From assembly GCA_000434335.1 (NCBI GenBank), contig FR878324.1:1-55826 (forward strand): a stretch of DNA of 55,826 nt, written 5' to 3'. The notes beneath the pieces are model-generated. The model saw only the letters and a program-made list of their open reading frames with translations. It ran no database searches and was not told the origin of the DNA. Shown in pieces: positions 28,435-36,463 of this stretch. Each line of letters begins with the position of its first letter. Position 1 is the stretch's first letter. This stretch comes from Clostridium sp. CAG:492 (GTDB lineage Bacteria; Bacillota; Clostridia; TANB77; CAG-508). A program made the position numbers and the translations under genes.

Positions 28435-28466
28435 AAGAGCGCCAAAACTTAAGTTTTAGCGCTCTT
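28435..28466 (-). terminator. Terminator after the 62-residue peptide gene
   Basis: AAGAGCGC and GCGCTCTT arms extended by AAAACTT/AAGTTTT, about 15 pairs with one mismatch, with TTTT after the minus-strand arm. Confidence 0.75.
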
Positions 28467-28487
28467 GTGGTTTTATGCAGATTTTCC

Positions 28488-28676
28488 TTACTTATTTTCA
28501 GGTTTCATTTTTTCTGCATGTGGATTCAAACCATCAGAATCTTTTTCAGATCTAAAGATTTGGGTTTTATTCGTTTCATCTGTTGGTTTAGTGTTAAAAC
28601 CTTCTTCCGGTCTGAATATAGATTCTTCAGAATCATCGGATGGCATTGGCCAACCAAAATGATTGATGTATCCCAC
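28488..28676 (-). CDS. 62-residue hydrophilic protein with internal repeat
   Basis: GTG start after AAGAGGTGA, closed by TAA and followed by a terminator, so it has its own complete gene signals. Begins GYINHFGWPMPSDDSEE; two partly similar units follow, ESIFRPEEGFNTKP and TQIFRSEKDSDGLNP. No cysteine, no membrane segment, and richer in GC codons than its neighbours. I do not recognise it. Peptide precursor or a small stress protein are both possible. Confidence 0.55.
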   Translation of the reverse strand: MGYINHFGWPMPSDDSEESIFRPEEGFNTKPTDETNKTQIFRSEKDSDGLNPHAEKMKPENK

Positions 28677-28785
28677 TGTGATTCACCTCTTCATATGTTA
28701 TTCACTATAAAAGTGTTTTTATATTATATCATAGTACTTAGCTTTTTTTCAATAAATTGTCCATATTTTTTGAAAAATTTTTTAA

Positions 28786-29940
28786 TTACATAGCAGCTCT
28801 ATATAAATTAATAAAATCTTCTTTTGTTGTATCACGTGGATTTCCTGGTCTACATGGATCATTCATTGCTTTTTCTGCTAGCATTTCTAAATCTTCTTCT
28901 TTACATCCAGTATCTTTTACAGTCATTGTAACTCCACATTCTTTTGCAAGTTCAGATATTTTCCATACGAATGTATTAATTACATCTTGTTTTGATAAAT
29001 TTGCTGCATCTGGTCTTCCTATATGAATTAAAATTTCTCTAAATCTTTCCCAAGAAACTTCACCATTAAATCTCATTACAGTTGGTAATAATATTGCATT
29101 AGCAATTCCGTGTGGTGTGTCATATACAGCACCTAGTTGATGAGCCATTGAATGAACTATTCCTAAACCTACATTTGAAAATCCCATTCCTGCTATATAT
29201 TGTGCAAGAGCCATGTTTTCAATTGCTTTTGGATCTTTTTCATTTACTGCTGCTGGTAAATTTTCAAATATTAATTCTATTGCTCTCATATGGAACATAT
29301 CAGACATTGTGTTATGAGCTTTTGTTATATATCCTTCTACAGCATGTGTTAAAGCATCCAATCCTGTTGCTGCTGCTGTCATTTTTGGTAAACTTTCCAT
29401 TAATTCTGAATCTACAATTGCAAGTAATGGTATATCATGTGGATCAACACAAACCATTTTAACTTGAGCATCTTCATCTGTTATTACATAATTTATTGTA
29501 ACTTCTGCTGCAGTTCCGTGTGTTGTTGGAAGTGCAATCATTGGTAATCCTTTATTTTTTGTATTTGATAATCCATTTAAAGATTTTACATCTGCTCTAT
29601 CTGGATTTGTCATTAATATAGCTATACATTTTGCTGTATCTATTGCAGAACCTCCTCCAACTGCAACTATAACATCAGCTTTTATTTTTTTGCAAATATC
29701 ATATCCGTCTAATGCATTTTTTATACTAGGATTAGGTTTTACTTCTGAATATAATGTGTAATCTATTTTTGCTTCATCTAATACATCAGTTACTTTTTTA
29801 ATTAATCCACAATTTACAAGACCTTTATCAGTAACTAAAAATACTTTTTTGTAACCTCTACCTTTTATTTCTCCTGGTAGCTCTGATCTACAACCCCTTC
29901 CGAAAATTGATGTTTCATTTAATACGAATCTTTCTGACAT
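28786..29940 (-). CDS. Iron-containing alcohol dehydrogenase (FucO/lactaldehyde reductase-like)
   Basis: 384 residues, group III alcohol dehydrogenase. NAD(P)-binding GGGSAIDTAK near residue 97, and the metal-ligand region with LDALTHAVEGYITKAH, NVGLGIVHSMAHQLGA and YDTPHGIANAILL. Reduces short aldehydes to alcohols or the reverse; substrate cannot be told from sequence. Monocistronic as far as can be seen, with GGAGGAAATAAT before ATG. Confidence 0.93.
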   Translation of the reverse strand: MSERFVLNETSIFGRGCRSELPGEIKGRGYKKVFLVTDKGLVNCGLIKKVTDVLDEAKIDYTLYSEVKPNPSIKNALDGYDICKKIKADVIVAVGGGSAIDTAKCIAILMTNPDRADVKSLNGLSNTKNKGLPMIALPTTHGTAAEVTINYVITDEDAQVKMVCVDPHDIPLLAIVDSELMESLPKMTAAATGLDALTHAVEGYITKAHNTMSDMFHMRAIELIFENLPAAVNEKDPKAIENMALAQYIAGMGFSNVGLGIVHSMAHQLGAVYDTPHGIANAILLPTVMRFNGEVSWERFREILIHIGRPDAANLSKQDVINTFVWKISELAKECGVTMTVKDTGCKEEDLEMLAEKAMNDPCRPGNPRDTTKEDFINLYRAAM

Positions 29941-30050
29941 ATTATTTCCTCCTTTGATTAATCTAACACTAAGTCAATATTTGTTTTTTCAAACTGAAAT
30001 TATTATATCACATATTTAAAATAAAATTACAACATTAATTTTATTTTTTA

Positions 30051-30079
30051 TTGCAATTTACATAATTTTGTGATATACT
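30051..30079 (+). promoter_or_regulatory. Promoter of the small plus-strand gene
   Basis: The -35 TTGCAA (30051-30056), a 17-base spacer, and the -10 TATACT (30074-30079). Transcription would begin at about 30086, leaving a very short leader. Confidence 0.75.
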
Positions 30080-30110
30080 TCAAATTACTTTCTATAAGGA
30101 GGTGTTAACT

Positions 30111-30317
30111 ATAGTAAACCACAATAAAGTTATAGGTTTACGGCAGGATTTAGATGCTTTTCGTACATACATGAAAGCACATGCTAATAGTTTAAATTTG
30201 AGTCAACAAGAGCAACAAAACTTTGTAAAAAAAGAAGTGCAAGCTTGGCTTAGACTTAAACTTAGGGAATGTCAAACTGTGCAAGAGCAAAATTTCCTAA
30301 AACATCATCTGCGGTAA
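30111..30317 (+). CDS. 68-residue unknown protein, probable AUA start
   Basis: Helical, charged and Gln-rich (RQDLDAFRTYMKAHANSLNL, VKKEVQAWLRLKLRECQT), no membrane segment, one cysteine. It has its own promoter and terminator. The only start with normal spacing from AAGGAGG (30096-30102) is ATA at 30111, 8 bases away. A GTG at 30102 overlaps the Shine-Dalgarno itself, and the first ATG lies 60 bases further in. The bases from Shine-Dalgarno to start (GGAGGTGTTAACTATA) nearly match those of infC (GGAGGTGTTTTACTATA). Family not recognised. Confidence 0.6.
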   Translation: MVNHNKVIGLRQDLDAFRTYMKAHANSLNLSQQEQQNFVKKEVQAWLRLKLRECQTVQEQNFLKHHLR

Positions 30318-30341
30318 TACTGTGAATGTCCTTACTAAAAC

Positions 30342-30386
30342 AAAAGAGACGATCTATTTAATTGATCGTCTCTTTTGCAATTTTTT
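30342..30386 (+). terminator. Terminator after the 68-residue gene
   Basis: AAAAGAGACGATC / GATCGTCTCTTTT, 13 perfect pairs, then GCAATTTTTT on the plus strand. Confidence 0.85.
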
Positions 30387-30455
30387 AATTAGTACAAAAA
30401 ACATTATAAATACAGGTTTAAAAATTCGCTATATAACTAATTTGATACATTAAAT

Positions 30456-31007
30456 TTATTTATTTTTCCTAAACATATTCAATATTTTTCCTGCAAATTT
30501 TACTATTTGAGTTGAATTATTTTGTGCAATTCCTTTTCCTATTGCCTTTCCACCTATTGTTAATGAGGCAACTATTGCACTTATTATAAATTGCAAATTA
30601 AATTCTATATTTAATGCACTCGTAATTTTTAATGCTATTAAAGCACTTATAGATCCACTTAATACTCCAGCTATATCACCTATAACATCTGCACAAATAT
30701 TTGCTACTTTTGCAGAATTATTTATTAAATTTAATGATGTTTTTGCTCCAGCAACCTTTTTTGATGCCATAGCATTAAAATCTGATTCTTTTCCAACAGT
30801 TACTGCAACACCTATTATATCAAAAAATATACCTATAAAAATAACCAGTAATAATATAAGAATTGCTGGTATAATTGATAATCCTGTTATTGCTGTTGTA
30901 GATATAAAGGAAAATATTATTGATAATACAAATGCTGTAATAAAAATTGTTATAAACCATCTTAGCTCTGATGAATCCTTTTTATCATTTTTATTATTAT
31001 TTTTCAT
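30456..31007 (-). CDS. oapA: Four-helix membrane protein, candidate OLE-associated protein OapA
   Basis: 183 residues. Membrane helices at about 17-37, 46-70, 105-128 and 137-157, with a charged N-terminus and a basic C-terminal tail. The FFDIIGVAVTVGKESDFNAMASKK segment between helices 2 and 3 has the look of DUF21-type membrane domains. OapA proteins are roughly 20 kDa, have four membrane segments and are encoded directly beside OLE RNA. This gene begins right after a 590-nt structured non-coding region on the same strand, and that context drives the call. Shine-Dalgarno AGGAGAG lies about 14 bases before ATG. Confidence 0.75.
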   Translation of the reverse strand: MKNNNKNDKKDSSELRWFITIFITAFVLSIIFSFISTTAITGLSIIPAILILLLVIFIGIFFDIIGVAVTVGKESDFNAMASKKVAGAKTSLNLINNSAKVANICADVIGDIAGVLSGSISALIALKITSALNIEFNLQFIISAIVASLTIGGKAIGKGIAQNNSTQIVKFAGKILNMFRKNK

Positions 31008-31019
31008 TCTTTATTTTTT

Positions 31020-31604
31020 ATCTCTCCTAAATAAAAGTTGTGGTGGTAAAATTCAAGTAAATTCTACGGTTTAGGTCTGGTCGAATTTCTCTATTTTCTA
31101 CTAACCATTACTGTTTAGCCGTTTCCGTTTAAAGAAAATAATCAAAAGATTAATTGATTACCAGATTGCCACTTAAGTCCGTACTTTAATCCTTAAATTT
31201 TTATGCTTACGCAAACATTCTAGAAGTTTTCCTTAATATACTTAGCTCTATTACTAGTCTCTTTTGCAGTAGAAATTTCATAACCGATATAAATAATTAT
31301 TTTTGGCCAAATAATAATTACCTCAGATGTTAATCCCAAAACTACCACTCAAGACAGGCTACGCTATATATTGTGTCTTGGCACTTTATATAGGTTATAC
31401 TTGAAAGCACTAAAAAATTTCAAGCCTCCGCGACGATAGGGGATTATTATGTATGCCATTACATAATTCCCTATAATCTTACTTCCTGAAAACACACAAA
31501 ACTGGCATTCCGCGCATCAACAAGAAACTTCAACGATGTGCCCTTTAGTGGATTTTTAGCCCCACCCTCGTAGTAGACAGTATAACTAGAATAATGCACC
31601 ACCG
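31020..31604 (-). ncRNA. Candidate OLE (ornate large extremophilic) RNA
   Basis: About 585 nt with no open frame, but locally GC-richer than any other spacer and full of stem-forming segments (CTTTCAAGTATAACC, GGGGATTATTATG with CATTACATAATTCCC). It has its own promoter and runs into the start of a 183-residue, four-helix membrane protein gene. OLE RNAs are about 600 nt, occur in anaerobic and extremophilic Firmicutes and lie next to oapA; size, place and neighbour all fit. RNase P (no GAGGAAAGTCC/ACAGAA core), tmRNA (no tag frame or tRNA-like end) and group II introns do not fit. A covariance search would settle it. Confidence 0.75.
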
Positions 31605-31610
31605 ATTTCT

Positions 31611-31639
31611 ATCTTACCATATTTTGTAAAAAAATGCAA
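31611..31639 (-). promoter_or_regulatory. Promoter of the candidate OLE RNA
   Basis: Minus strand -35 TTGCAT (31634-31639), 17-base spacer, -10 TAAGAT (31611-31616). The predicted transcript start near 31604 coincides with the left boundary of the GC-richer block. Bases 31640-31747, up to the rplT terminator, hold nothing I can identify. Confidence 0.8.
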
Positions 31640-31747
31640 ATGTATTCTAATTAACATAATTTTATCTAATTTACTAGGAATAATTTCACTTGTTAAATAT
31701 TTATATATACAAATAGACAATTCTTTAAAATTGATCTTTTAATTTTA

Positions 31748-31782
31748 AAAAAAATATCTGCATTATTTGGCAGATATTTTTT
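31748..31782 (-). terminator. Terminator after rplT
   Basis: AAAAATATCTG / CAGATATTTTT stem with T-run, just past the rplT stop. Confidence 0.85.
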
Positions 31783-31790
31783 ACTATTTC

Positions 31791-32141
31791 TTAAGCATTT
31801 TTTGCTATTTCAGCTATTTTAGCGAATGCTGCACTATCATTTACAGCTAATTCAGCTAACATTTTTCTGTTTATTACAACATTAGCTTTTTTAAGTCCAG
31901 CTATTAATGTGCTGTATGTTAATCCATTCATTCTTGCAGCAGCATTAATTCTAGCTATCCATAATTTTCTGAAATTACTCTTTTTGTCTTTTCTTCCAAC
32001 ATATGCATATGCACCAGATTTCATAACAGCTTGTTTAGCCATTCTGAATCTATATCCTTTTGCTCCATAATATCCTTTTGCTCTTTTTAATACTTTTTTA
32101 TGTTTTTTACGAGTAATCATTGCTGTTTTAACTCTTGCCAT
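31791..32141 (-). CDS. rplT: 50S ribosomal protein L20
   Basis: 116 residues, basic. ARVKTAMITRKKHKKVLKRAKG opening, YGAKGYRFRMAKQAVMKSGAYAYVGRKDKKSNFRKLWIARINAAAR core: unmistakable L20. Binds 23S rRNA early in 50S assembly and, in Firmicutes, represses its own operon through the infC leader. Last gene of infC-rpmI-rplT. Confidence 0.98.
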   Translation of the reverse strand: MARVKTAMITRKKHKKVLKRAKGYYGAKGYRFRMAKQAVMKSGAYAYVGRKDKKSNFRKLWIARINAAARMNGLTYSTLIAGLKKANVVINRKMLAELAVNDSAAFAKIAEIAKNA

Positions 32142-32174
32142 TTATTTTCACTCCAATCTTTCTATAATTTAATC

Positions 32175-32381
32175 TTATTTATTACCATATGGTAACATTT
32201 TTTTAATTCCTGCCTCGCAAGTTTTGTCTGCATAAGCGTTCATAACTTTACCAGATTTCTTTTGTCTTTTTGTTTTGTTTGCAAATAAATGTTTTCTATT
32301 TGCTTTTGTTCTTTTTACCTTTCCTGTTGCTGTGTAACTATATCTTTTTTTAGCTGCTTTGTTTGTTTTTAATTTTGGCAT
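32175..32381 (-). CDS. rpmI: 50S ribosomal protein L35
   Basis: 68 residues, highly basic. PKLKTNKAAKKRYSYTATGK start and LPYGNK end match L35. Middle gene of the infC-rpmI-rplT operon; the normal order is kept. Confidence 0.97.
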   Translation of the reverse strand: MPKLKTNKAAKKRYSYTATGKVKRTKANRKHLFANKTKRQKKSGKVMNAYADKTCEAGIKKMLPYGNK

Positions 32382-32401
32382 AATTAAACTCTCCTCTCTA
32401 A

Positions 32402-32917
32402 TTATTTATCAGCTTTTTTAGCTAGTATTATAAACATGTTTTTACCTTCTAATAAAGGCTTTTTTTCTAGTGAAGCTATATCTGATAAATCTTCAACGAA
32501 TTTATTAAGTGCTTCTTCTCCTAGTTTTACATAGTTAAGCTCTCTACCTCTAAATTTAACAGTGATTTTTACTTTGTTTCCATCTTCAAGAAACTTTCTA
32601 GCATTTTTTGATTTGAACTCAAAATCGTGTTGCTCTATATTTGGAGTAACTCTGATTTCTTTTGTTTCAAGTACTTTTTGCTTTTTACGAGCTTCTTTTT
32701 CTTTTTTAGCTTGCTCAAATTTGTATTTACCATAGTTCATTATTTTGCAAACTGGTGGCTCTGCATTTGGAGCAACTAAAACTAAATCTAATTTTTTTTC
32801 AAAAGCCATATCTAATGCTTCATTTAAAGTATGCTTTCCTAATTTTTCTCCGTTCTCGTTTATAACTTGAACTTCTTTTGCCCTTATTTGTTCATTAATT
32901 GGTAATTCTTGTTTTAT
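32402..32917 (-). CDS. infC: Translation initiation factor IF-3, AUA start
   Basis: 171 residues when started at ATA (32917), which follows GGAGGTGTTTTACT with 9 bases between the Shine-Dalgarno and the codon. This restores the conserved N-domain LPINEQIRAKEVQVINENGEKLG, which a start at the first ATG (32809) would lose. The C-domain (MNYGKYKFEQAKKEKEARKK, HDFEFKSKNARKFLEDGNKVKI) is complete. IF-3 discriminates against non-AUG starts and represses its own mRNA through AUU/AUA codons, so the rare start is expected here. Confidence 0.95.
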   Translation of the reverse strand: MKQELPINEQIRAKEVQVINENGEKLGKHTLNEALDMAFEKKLDLVLVAPNAEPPVCKIMNYGKYKFEQAKKEKEARKKQKVLETKEIRVTPNIEQHDFEFKSKNARKFLEDGNKVKITVKFRGRELNYVKLGEEALNKFVEDLSDIASLEKKPLLEGKNMFIILAKKADK

Positions 32918-33135
32918 AGTAAAACACCTCCTACTAGTTATATCGCCAAATTTTATTGTACAAATCTTTATTTTTGCATAAAAAAATTGATTTGTTTAAG
33001 AACAAATCAATCCACAAAATATTTAATTTATAATTGAATGCAATATTGTTGTAAATATTGTATATGTAATATTATAAATTTTAACCTTTTTCTATTCGAT
33101 AAGGTGAGAAGTGGATTGCTTCTTCTTTAATTGAC
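32918..33135 (-). promoter_or_regulatory. L20-type leader / attenuator of infC-rpmI-rplT
   Basis: About 217-nt leader. A terminator stem (minus-strand GATTGATTTGTTC/GAACAAATCAAT region, 32981-33009, with a T-run) is followed by the infC Shine-Dalgarno. Upstream, CAATCCAC (33111-33118 on the minus strand) can pair with GTGGATTG (33008-33015), which overlaps the terminator's 5' arm. This is the antiterminator/terminator choice described for the Firmicutes L20 leader, where L20 binding favours termination. Confidence 0.8.
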
Positions 33136-33141
33136 TCAACT

Positions 33142-33170
33142 ATAATACTACATATATATGAAAAAGTCAA
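33142..33170 (-). promoter_or_regulatory. Promoter of the infC operon
   Basis: -35 TTGACT (33165-33170), 17-base spacer, -10 TATTAT (33142-33147) on the minus strand. Confidence 0.8.
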
Positions 33171-33188
33171 TAACTTTTGCATAAAAAT

Positions 33189-35000
33189 TTACCTTTTTGC
33201 CAAATTTTCAGCCACATAATCATTAATTGCTAAACAAAAATCTTGCCCATATGTCTCGTATTTTTTTAACCCAACGCCACTTACTTTAAGCATTTCCTCT
33301 TTTGATGTTGGATATGCTCTTGCCATTTGTTTTAGTGATAAATCTGTAAATACTATGAATGGTGGTATATTATTCTTTTTAGCAATTTGCTTCCTGAGTG
33401 CTCTTAATATTTCAAATAAATTTGCATCATAATTTATTTCGTCTTTTTGATTATTATTTTTTTCTTTTTCAATTTTTTCTATTTTTCTCTTTATTAAAAC
33501 TTGTTTATTTTTAAATAATACTTCATTTGCAGATTTATTTAAAACTAAAATTGGATATTTATTGCCAACACATTCTATATAACCTTCTGTTATTAAAAAA
33601 TATATTAAATCTTTAATAGTATCTTTTGAATAATCCCTCATAATTCCATATGTAGATAAGTTACCAAACCCCATTGCTTTTATTTTTGATGATTTAGAGC
33701 CTTTTAATACATCTGTTACTAAACCAGATCCAAATCTTTCATTCATTCTTTTTATACAAGACAAAATTTTTTTAGAATCTACTGTAATATCTGTTGTTTC
33801 TGTTTTAGTTAAACAATTACTGCAATTATTACAATTTTCAAACAGTGGAATCTCTCCAAAATATTCTAATATATATTTTCTTAAACATCTATCTGTATTG
33901 CAATAATCTATTATATCATTTAATTTATCGTATTCAACCTTGTGTCCATTTTCAGATGGTGTTTGCTCTATTAAAAATTTATTTGTAACAATATCACTTC
34001 TACTAAATAATAAAATACATTCAGAATTATCACCATCACGCCCAGCACGACCTGCCTCTTGGTAATAACTTTCTAGATCTTTTGGCATATTGTAATGAAT
34101 TACATACCTAATATTTGATTTATCAATTCCCATTCCGAACGCATTTGTTGCTATCATTATATTAGTTCGATCAAATACAAAATCATCTTGACTTTTTGCT
34201 CTTGCAGATTCATTCATCCCTCCGTGATATTTTGATACTTTATAACCACATTCAGTTAATTTTTCAAACAAACTGTCTACCAATTTTCTTGTAGCACAAT
34301 AAATAATTCCTGGAATATCCTTTTGATTTTGCAAGAAATTCAAAATGTACTTATTTTTATTTTCTGGAATTTGTACTGAAAATTTTAAGTTTGCTCTATC
34401 AAATCCAGTTGTTAATGTGAATGGATTTTGTAGATGTAATAAATTAATAATATCTTCTTTTACAATATTTGTTGCTGTTGCAGTAAATGCAGAAACTACT
34501 GGCCTTGTTTTTAAATTTACAATTACATTTGCAATTTCTCTGTAGCTTGGTCTAAAATCATGTCCCCATTGAGATACACAATGAGCTTCATCTATTGTAA
34601 ACATTGATATTTGTAGATTATTTAGTAAATTTAAAAATGCTTCTGACGTTAATCTTTCTGGCGCAACATAAATTATTTTATATACATTGTGCATTATATT
34701 ATTTATTGTTTGGGAATATTCTAAATGAGATAAACTGCTATTTATAAATGTAGCAGGAATTCCAATTTGATTTAAATTATCAACTTGATCTTTCATAAGA
34801 GAAATAAGTGGTGAAATAACAATTGTAACACCAGGAAGAATCATTGCTGGAATTTGATAACAAATAGATTTACCAGCACCTGTTGGCATAATTCCTAAAC
34901 AGTCTTTTTGATTTAAAATATTATCTATAATTTCTTCTTGACCAGGTCTAAAATTGTCATATCCAAAAAACTTTTTTAATAAATTTTGTGAATTTGTCAT
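33189..35000 (-). CDS. recQ: ATP-dependent DNA helicase RecQ
   Basis: 603 residues. Walker A LGIMPTGAGKSICYQIP, DEAH box TIDEAHCVSQWGHDFRPSY with the RecQ aromatic-rich loop, motifs V/VI (GMGIDKSNIRYVIH, YYQEAGRAGRDG). RQC zinc site CNTDRCLRKYIL and CNNCSNC, winged helix, then an HRDC domain (NIPPFIVFTDLSLKQMARAYP). Unwinds forks and recombination intermediates. Ribosome binding site AAGAGG; probably transcribed alone. Confidence 0.95.
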   Translation of the reverse strand: MTNSQNLLKKFFGYDNFRPGQEEIIDNILNQKDCLGIMPTGAGKSICYQIPAMILPGVTIVISPLISLMKDQVDNLNQIGIPATFINSSLSHLEYSQTINNIMHNVYKIIYVAPERLTSEAFLNLLNNLQISMFTIDEAHCVSQWGHDFRPSYREIANVIVNLKTRPVVSAFTATATNIVKEDIINLLHLQNPFTLTTGFDRANLKFSVQIPENKNKYILNFLQNQKDIPGIIYCATRKLVDSLFEKLTECGYKVSKYHGGMNESARAKSQDDFVFDRTNIMIATNAFGMGIDKSNIRYVIHYNMPKDLESYYQEAGRAGRDGDNSECILLFSRSDIVTNKFLIEQTPSENGHKVEYDKLNDIIDYCNTDRCLRKYILEYFGEIPLFENCNNCSNCLTKTETTDITVDSKKILSCIKRMNERFGSGLVTDVLKGSKSSKIKAMGFGNLSTYGIMRDYSKDTIKDLIYFLITEGYIECVGNKYPILVLNKSANEVLFKNKQVLIKRKIEKIEKEKNNNQKDEINYDANLFEILRALRKQIAKKNNIPPFIVFTDLSLKQMARAYPTSKEEMLKVSGVGLKKYETYGQDFCLAINDYVAENLAKR

Positions 35001-35150
35001 AAAATACCTCTTTTCTTTGTTGTTTTTGAATTATATCATTTGGGTAGAAAAACCGCAATACGAAATGAAAAAAATTTATTTCATTAAAATTTTATCTGGT
35101 TACAATTCACAATCTTAAAGAAAATAGCTTAGAAAATATTATTAAATACA

Positions 35151-35184
35151 AAAATTGCAGTACAACTTTGTGTACTGCAATTTT
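35151..35184 (-). terminator. Terminator after hpf
   Basis: AAAATTGCAGTACA / TGTACTGCAATTTT, 14 perfect pairs, T-run on the minus strand. It lies just after the hpf stop. Confidence 0.85.
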
Positions 35185-35195
35185 ATTTATAAAAT

Positions 35196-35726
35196 TTATT
35201 CTGGTTCTACTAAACCAAAGTTAACTCCATCTTTTAATTTAAAAATTACATTAACTTCTTCTGTATCAGCATTTACAAATGTTAAAAACATATTTTTTGA
35301 ATCTTGCAATTTTAATTTTGCATCTTCAACACTCATTGGTCTTACTTCGTAGTATTGAGTTTTTAATACCTCTTTTTCTACTTGATGACTTTCTTCATTA
35401 AAGCTTATCATTTCATAATCTTTAATTGATTCTGAAGTCATTTGTTTTTCTTTTTTAGTTTTCATTTTTCTTATTTGACCTTCTACAATATCGATATCTT
35501 TATCTATAGATGCATATAAATCTTTTTGCTCTGATACTGCTCTATAAATATTACCATTTATATTTGTAGAAATTTCGGCAACTTGTGTGTTTCCTTCAGT
35601 TTTGATTGTTGCTTTAACATCTAATTCATCTTCTGTATATTTTTGTAGTCTTTCACACTTTTTTTCGATATACTCTTTGATTGCCTCTGTTGCTTTTAAG
35701 TCTTTTCCTGTTATTTTAATGTTCAT
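35196..35726 (-). CDS. hpf: Long ribosome hibernation promoting factor
   Basis: 176 residues, long HPF form. Start is the ATG after GGAAGGAGTGGTTTT; the longer frame adds 26 unrelated residues. N-domain (MNIKITGKDLKATEAIKEYI, DVKATIKTEGNTQVAEISTN) binds the 30S decoding site, and the C-terminal domain (IVRTKQY-type DQVEKEVLKTQYYEVRPMSVEDAKLKLQ region) dimerises two 30S into 100S disomes. Likely under stationary-phase control. Confidence 0.94.
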   Translation of the reverse strand: MNIKITGKDLKATEAIKEYIEKKCERLQKYTEDELDVKATIKTEGNTQVAEISTNINGNIYRAVSEQKDLYASIDKDIDIVEGQIRKMKTKKEKQMTSESIKDYEMISFNEESHQVEKEVLKTQYYEVRPMSVEDAKLKLQDSKNMFLTFVNADTEEVNVIFKLKDGVNFGLVEPE

Positions 35727-35852
35727 AAAACCACTCCTTCCATAGTATCTTTTGTTTTGTAATTGCTGTAAGTTCATTATATATTCTTTTATAAAATATT
35801 TCAAGTAAATTCCAATTTATTTCATTAAATTGTGAAATATTGCAACTTTGTT

Positions 35853-35881
35853 TTGCATTTGTATGAATTATATGATATAAT
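35853..35881 (+). promoter_or_regulatory. Promoter of the 115-residue plus-strand gene
   Basis: -35 TTGCAT (35853-35858), 17-base spacer, -10 TATAAT (35876-35881). Confidence 0.85.
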
Positions 35882-35906
35882 ATGTAAACTAAAGGAGGTT
35901 GTAATT

Positions 35907-36254
35907 ATGGATAGACAACTTGTTCTTTTAAATAATTCTTCACAAATGATTAATAAAGAAACTATAAATAAATTGATTGTGGAAATTAATAAACTTAATA
36001 TTAATAAAACAATGAAACAAATTTTATTAATAGCTTCGCTAAATTTGCTTTCATCTGTAAAAACAACGAAGGGATTAGTTTATCAATTAGAAACTTTTAG
36101 AAATCAGGGAAAAATTTATCCTGAAAAAACAAGAAGCAAATATATTAATAATATTATAAAAACAATAAAATCACTTTCAATATCTGATTTAACTAATACA
36201 ATAAACAATTTGATTAATTTTTTAACAACAAATAATGTTGTAATTAAAATTTAA
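35907..36254 (+). CDS. 115-residue helical protein, unknown
   Basis: Start ATG follows AAAGGAGGTTGTAATT, so the longer frame (from 35832) is rejected. Asn/Ile/Lys/Leu-rich and all-helical by eye: QMINKETINKLIVEINKLNI, IIKTIKSLSISDLTNTINNL; no cysteine, no membrane segment. It has its own consensus promoter and a terminator at 36341. Oriented against its neighbours and divergent from hpf. Family not recognised. Confidence 0.65.
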   Translation: MDRQLVLLNNSSQMINKETINKLIVEINKLNINKTMKQILLIASLNLLSSVKTTKGLVYQLETFRNQGKIYPEKTRSKYINNIIKTIKSLSISDLTNTINNLINFLTTNNVVIKI

Positions 36255-36263
36255 AAATTAAAA

Positions 36264-36296
36264 TAGAATTCAGTTATATGTTTTAACTGAATTCTA
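36264..36296. repeat. Perfect inverted repeat after the 115-residue gene
   Basis: AGAATTCAGTT / AACTGAATTCT with a 10-base loop. No T-run follows on the plus strand, so it is a hairpin rather than a clear terminator. Confidence 0.5.
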
Positions 36297-36340
36297 GAGT
36301 ATATAGAATATTTTGTGTAAAGTAGAATCAACTATGTTAT

Positions 36341-36378
36341 CAGATACCATAATTTAAATTTATGGTGTCTGTTTTTTT
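36341..36378 (+). terminator. Terminator of the 115-residue gene
   Basis: CAGATACCATAA / TTATGGTGTCTG stem (one G-T pair) followed by seven T residues on the plus strand. Confidence 0.8.
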
Positions 36379-36463
36379 AATTTTTATTATAAAAAGAAAT
36401 ATATTTTATTGTAAATACAAGTATATCGGATATACTCAAACTATCTGTGTATGGACTTTCCAT
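36377..36463 (-). CDS. Candidate 28-residue micropeptide
   Basis: Reads MESPYTDSLSISDILVFTIK, then YISFYNKN. The ATG follows GAGAGGAGTGGGG. An extended -10 promoter on the minus strand (TGATATAAT, hexamer 36513-36518) lies about 50 bases upstream. On the plus strand a -35 TTGTAA (36409-36414) and -10 TATACT (36431-36436), spaced 16 bases, would make a transcript antisense to the ribosome binding site and first codons. This is the layout of a type I toxin-antitoxin locus, but the peptide is short and only weakly hydrophobic, so the call is tentative. Confidence 0.35.
   Translation of the reverse strand: MESPYTDSLSISDILVFTIKYISFYNKN

Noticed and set aside
31020..31604. RNase P RNA, tmRNA, 6S RNA or a group II intron
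   Set aside because: Core motifs of RNase P and the tmRNA tag and tRNA-like ends are missing; length is wrong for 6S; no intron-encoded protein. OLE fits better.
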